DNA of 64,000 nucleotides. It comes from Streptomyces sp. WZ.A104 (GTDB lineage Bacteria > Actinomycetota > Actinomycetes > Streptomycetales > Streptomycetaceae). The translations under genes were made by a program, and so were the position numbers. The DNA is taken from positions 38,872 through 102,871 of the forward strand of contig NZ_NWVL01000023.1 of assembly GCF_002382885.1 (NCBI RefSeq). Direction: 5' to 3'. Below are positions 62,162-64,000 of this stretch, piece after piece; position 1 is the stretch's first letter, and the number at the start of each line of letters is the position of its first letter. The notes beneath the pieces were generated by a model. The model saw only the letters and a list, made by a program, of their open reading frames with translations. It ran no database searches and was not told the DNA's origin.

Positions 62162-62641
62162 TCAGTGACCGGGCAGAACGCACACCGCGTCGATCCCCAG
62201 CACATGGTTGAGCCGCCCGAACGCCAGCCACGAGCCGATGCTCATGCTCAGCTCCACGATCTCCGCCTGGCTGTAGTGCGCCGCCATCCGTTTCCAGAAG
62301 GCGTCGTCCAGACCGTGGTGGTCGAGCGTGTACCGCTCGGCGTACTCGGCCGCGAGCCTGGTCCGCTCGTCGAAGGCCTCGGTCGTACGCCACTGGGTCA
62401 CCGCCTCGGCGAACTCCTCCTCGACCTTCGCCCCGTCCCGCTCGGTACGCCAGTCCAGGCAGAACAGACACCCGTTGATCTGCGCCACCCGCAGCCTGGC
62501 CGCCTCGAACTCCCGCAGCCCCAGGGTCGTGTGCTCGTACACGGACATCGAGAAGGCGGCCGCGGCCACGCCGATGCCGGGGACCATCTCCCCCCACACG
62601 TAACCGATGGGCTCCTGGCCCTCCGGGATGTCGATGATCAT
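62162..62641 (-). CDS. AhpD/carboxymuconolactone decarboxylase-like protein
   Basis: 159 aa. CLFC motif near 58-61 followed by DWRTERDGAK, the CxxC thiol pair of AhpD-type alkylhydroperoxidases. It may reduce peroxides or act as a decarboxylase-type enzyme. ATGA overlap with the following reductase gene. Confidence 0.82.
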   Translation of the reverse strand: MIIDIPEGQEPIGYVWGEMVPGIGVAAAAFSMSVYEHTTLGLREFEAARLRVAQINGCLFCLDWRTERDGAKVEEEFAEAVTQWRTTEAFDERTRLAAEYAERYTLDHHGLDDAFWKRMAAHYSQAEIVELSMSIGSWLAFGRLNHVLGIDAVCVLPGH

Positions 62642-63717
62642 GCCGGTCTCCTTCCCAGCCTGCCGACCGCAGGCCGCAGCGGGACGTCGAGTGCGTCGTA
62701 CAGGCCCGGCTCCGCCTCCACCAGCCAGTCGATGGCCGAGACGAGCCGCCCGACGGCCGTGGCGTTCCCGCCCGCCGACCGGTTCTCGCCCTCGTCGGAG
62801 GCCTCGACCGTCACCTCGATGCGGGGGCGGCCCTCGATCACCACACGGTGCGCGCCCACCCCGTCGGGCGGGGACGGCCAGTCCGGCGCGCACGAGGCGT
62901 GGATCCGGGTGATGTGCTCGATGACGATGCGTGGCTCGCCGCCCACGATGCCCTGCACCTCGAACCGCACGGCCCCCTGGGTGCCCGCGGCGAACTCGCC
63001 CATCGTGCGCGTACTGACCGTCGTCTCCAGCACCCGGCGGTCCGATGTCTCGCGGATCTCGTCGAGTTCGACGCCGAGCGCCCGGGCCATCAGACGTATC
63101 TGACCGCCCCACACCATGGTCGGGACGCTCTCCGCCAGCATCAGCGGCTGGTAGTCCATCGGGTGCCCCATGCCGATCAGGTGGCGTACCGAATCCTCCT
63201 GCTCGTACGTGGAGTAGTCGAAGATCTCCTGGCAGCGGATCACGTCCACCTCGGTGCCGAGACCGCTGACCAGCAGCGGCAGGACGTCGTTGCCCCAGCC
63301 GGGGTCGACCCCGGAGACGAAGAGGGAACCGCCGCCCTCCGCGACGGCGGCCAGGACCGGGTCCCGCAGTTCTGGAGGGGCGTTGCGCTGATCGTAGAGC
63401 GGATAGAGGGAGGGCGTGACGACCACCGCCCCGGCCCGGATCGCCCTGCCGATGTCGGCGAGGGCGTCGTCGGGGCGGATGTCGCCGGACGCCGCGTAGA
63501 CCACTGCCCTCGGCCGCTCGGCCAGGACCGCGGTGGTGTCGACGCTCGCCGCCACGCCGAGCGGGTGCCCGAGCCCGGCCAGTTCGCCCGCGTCGCGGCC
63601 GGACTTGGCGGGGTTGTGGACGAGGACGGCGGTGAGTGCCAGTGCCGGATGGGCCGCGACGGCGCGGATCGCCGCGCGGCCGACGTTGCCGGTACCCCAG
63701 ACAACCGTGGGAATCAT
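62638..63717 (-). CDS. Dihydrodipicolinate reductase-like NAD(P)-binding protein
   Basis: 359 aa. N-terminal WGTGNVGRAAIRAV (GxGNVG, residues 7-20) and the pattern of DapB-like 2,4-diaminopentanoate/amino-acid dehydrogenases (SGVDPGWGNDVLPLL near 138-152). TACCCT (63724-63729, minus strand) six bases before the ATG, with no Shine-Dalgarno, indicates a leaderless mRNA. First gene of the operon with the AhpD-like protein; substrate unknown. Confidence 0.8.
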   Translation of the reverse strand: MIPTVVWGTGNVGRAAIRAVAAHPALALTAVLVHNPAKSGRDAGELAGLGHPLGVAASVDTTAVLAERPRAVVYAASGDIRPDDALADIGRAIRAGAVVVTPSLYPLYDQRNAPPELRDPVLAAVAEGGGSLFVSGVDPGWGNDVLPLLVSGLGTEVDVIRCQEIFDYSTYEQEDSVRHLIGMGHPMDYQPLMLAESVPTMVWGGQIRLMARALGVELDEIRETSDRRVLETTVSTRTMGEFAAGTQGAVRFEVQGIVGGEPRIVIEHITRIHASCAPDWPSPPDGVGAHRVVIEGRPRIEVTVEASDEGENRSAGGNATAVGRLVSAIDWLVEAEPGLYDALDVPLRPAVGRLGRRPA

Positions 63718-63723
63718 GCGCGG

Positions 63724-63729
63724 AGGGTA
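63724..63729 (-). promoter_or_regulatory. -10 box of a leaderless transcript
   Basis: TACCCT on the minus strand, six bases before ATG 63717, placing the transcript start at or next to the start codon. Confidence 0.45.
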
Positions 63730-63826
63730 GCGGCCCGGCCATGCACTTCCCAGAGCCGCGGCGGGACCAGAACAGGCGGGACCAAAGGGTGTTCCCGGGC
63801 CGGTGACGAGCCGCCGGCGCGGGAGT

Positions 63827-64000
63827 TCAGCGTGCGGCCGGGCCTCCGGCCAGCAGCAGCGCCACATCCACCGCCGCCACGGCCACCGCCCCCGCCAGCG
63901 CGGCCTTGCGCCATCGGTGGCCGAGGGCGGGTCCCACCAGCGCCGCCGCCCCGGCCAGGGCGAGCGCGGCCGCGCCTCCGGCATTCGGCGGGCCGGACGG
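63827..64000 (-). CDS. Membrane protein, C-terminal fragment cut by the window edge
   Basis: The last 57 residues of a minus-strand ORF running off the right end. Two hydrophobic helices (AAALALAGAAALVGPALG and LAGAVAVAAVDVALLLAG) around a basic turn (HRWRK). The N-terminus and family are outside the window. Confidence 0.6.
   Translation of the reverse strand, partial: PSGPPNAGGAAALALAGAAALVGPALGHRWRKAALAGAVAVAAVDVALLLAGGPAAR

Overview
This is a 64 kb chromosomal segment of a high-GC filamentous actinomycete, almost certainly a Streptomyces. The evidence is the strong third-position GC bias, a chaplin gene behind a BldN-type promoter, a melC1-melC2 tyrosinase pair, two SpoIIE-type phosphatases, a DUF574/DUF5753 pair and a c-di-AMP (ydaO-type) riboswitch upstream of a LysM/transglycosylase gene. 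I saw no rRNA, tRNA, CRISPR array, intact insertion sequence or phage module.

Layout. 1-0.6 kb: zinc-independent ribosomal paralogues L28 and S14, with the edge of a Zur-like site at the left end. 0.66-6.1 kb (minus): a PAS-GAF-PP2C-kinase regulator, a secreted GH26-like hydrolase and a P450. 6.3-7.7 kb (plus): tyrosinase chaperone and tyrosinase. 7.7-8.1 kb: a chaplin. 8.2-17.7 kb (minus): an eight-gene, mostly 4-nt-overlapping operon for an exported exopolysaccharide (two GT4 transferases, priming sugar transferase, polymerase, MurJ-like flippase, deacetylase, Wzz-like protein, CelD-like acetyltransferase), preceded by a structured leader. 18.0-20.8 kb (minus): cysteine hydrolase, polyprenyl diphosphate synthase and TPR protein. 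21.0-26.8 kb: a betaine/choline-type ABC importer whose ATPase lies apart on the other strand, with a nitroreductase-hemerythrin fusion between. 27.1-30.6 kb: peptidase, rhodanese, PIG-L deacetylase, XRE-cupin regulator. 30.7-34.0 kb: quinone reductase plus two acyl-CoA dehydrogenases, only one with the catalytic Glu. 34.1-39.3 kb: a complete peptide-type ABC importer. 39.6-45.3 kb: a secreted phosphodiesterase-like protein, then a run of small or poorly known genes (Cys-rich protein, CsbD-like, DUF6480, DUF6381, FUSC transporter), ending in a transposase remnant. 45.3-50.8 kb: I36-type inhibitor, lipoprotein, PHP phosphoesterase, membrane-anchored HTH protein, secreted protein. 50.8-60.3 kb: second SpoIIE phosphatase, ferredoxin-NADP reductase, riboswitch-controlled muralytic enzyme, PucR-like regulator, DUF574 methyltransferase with its DUF5753 regulator. 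60.4-64 kb: cholesterol oxidase behind a KstR-like box, an AhpD-like/reductase operon and a truncated membrane protein.

How it fits together. The left third looks like a surface locus: exopolysaccharide operon, chaplin and melanin genes side by side, with a secreted GH26-like hydrolase that could cut the polymer. The middle is uptake and lipid/acyl-CoA metabolism, and the right third is stress, cell-wall and sterol functions. I found no single certain new system. The best candidates for new biology are the exopolysaccharide operon with its leader RNA, the TPR-prenyl synthase operon with a strong operator, and the KstR-like control of cholesterol oxidase.
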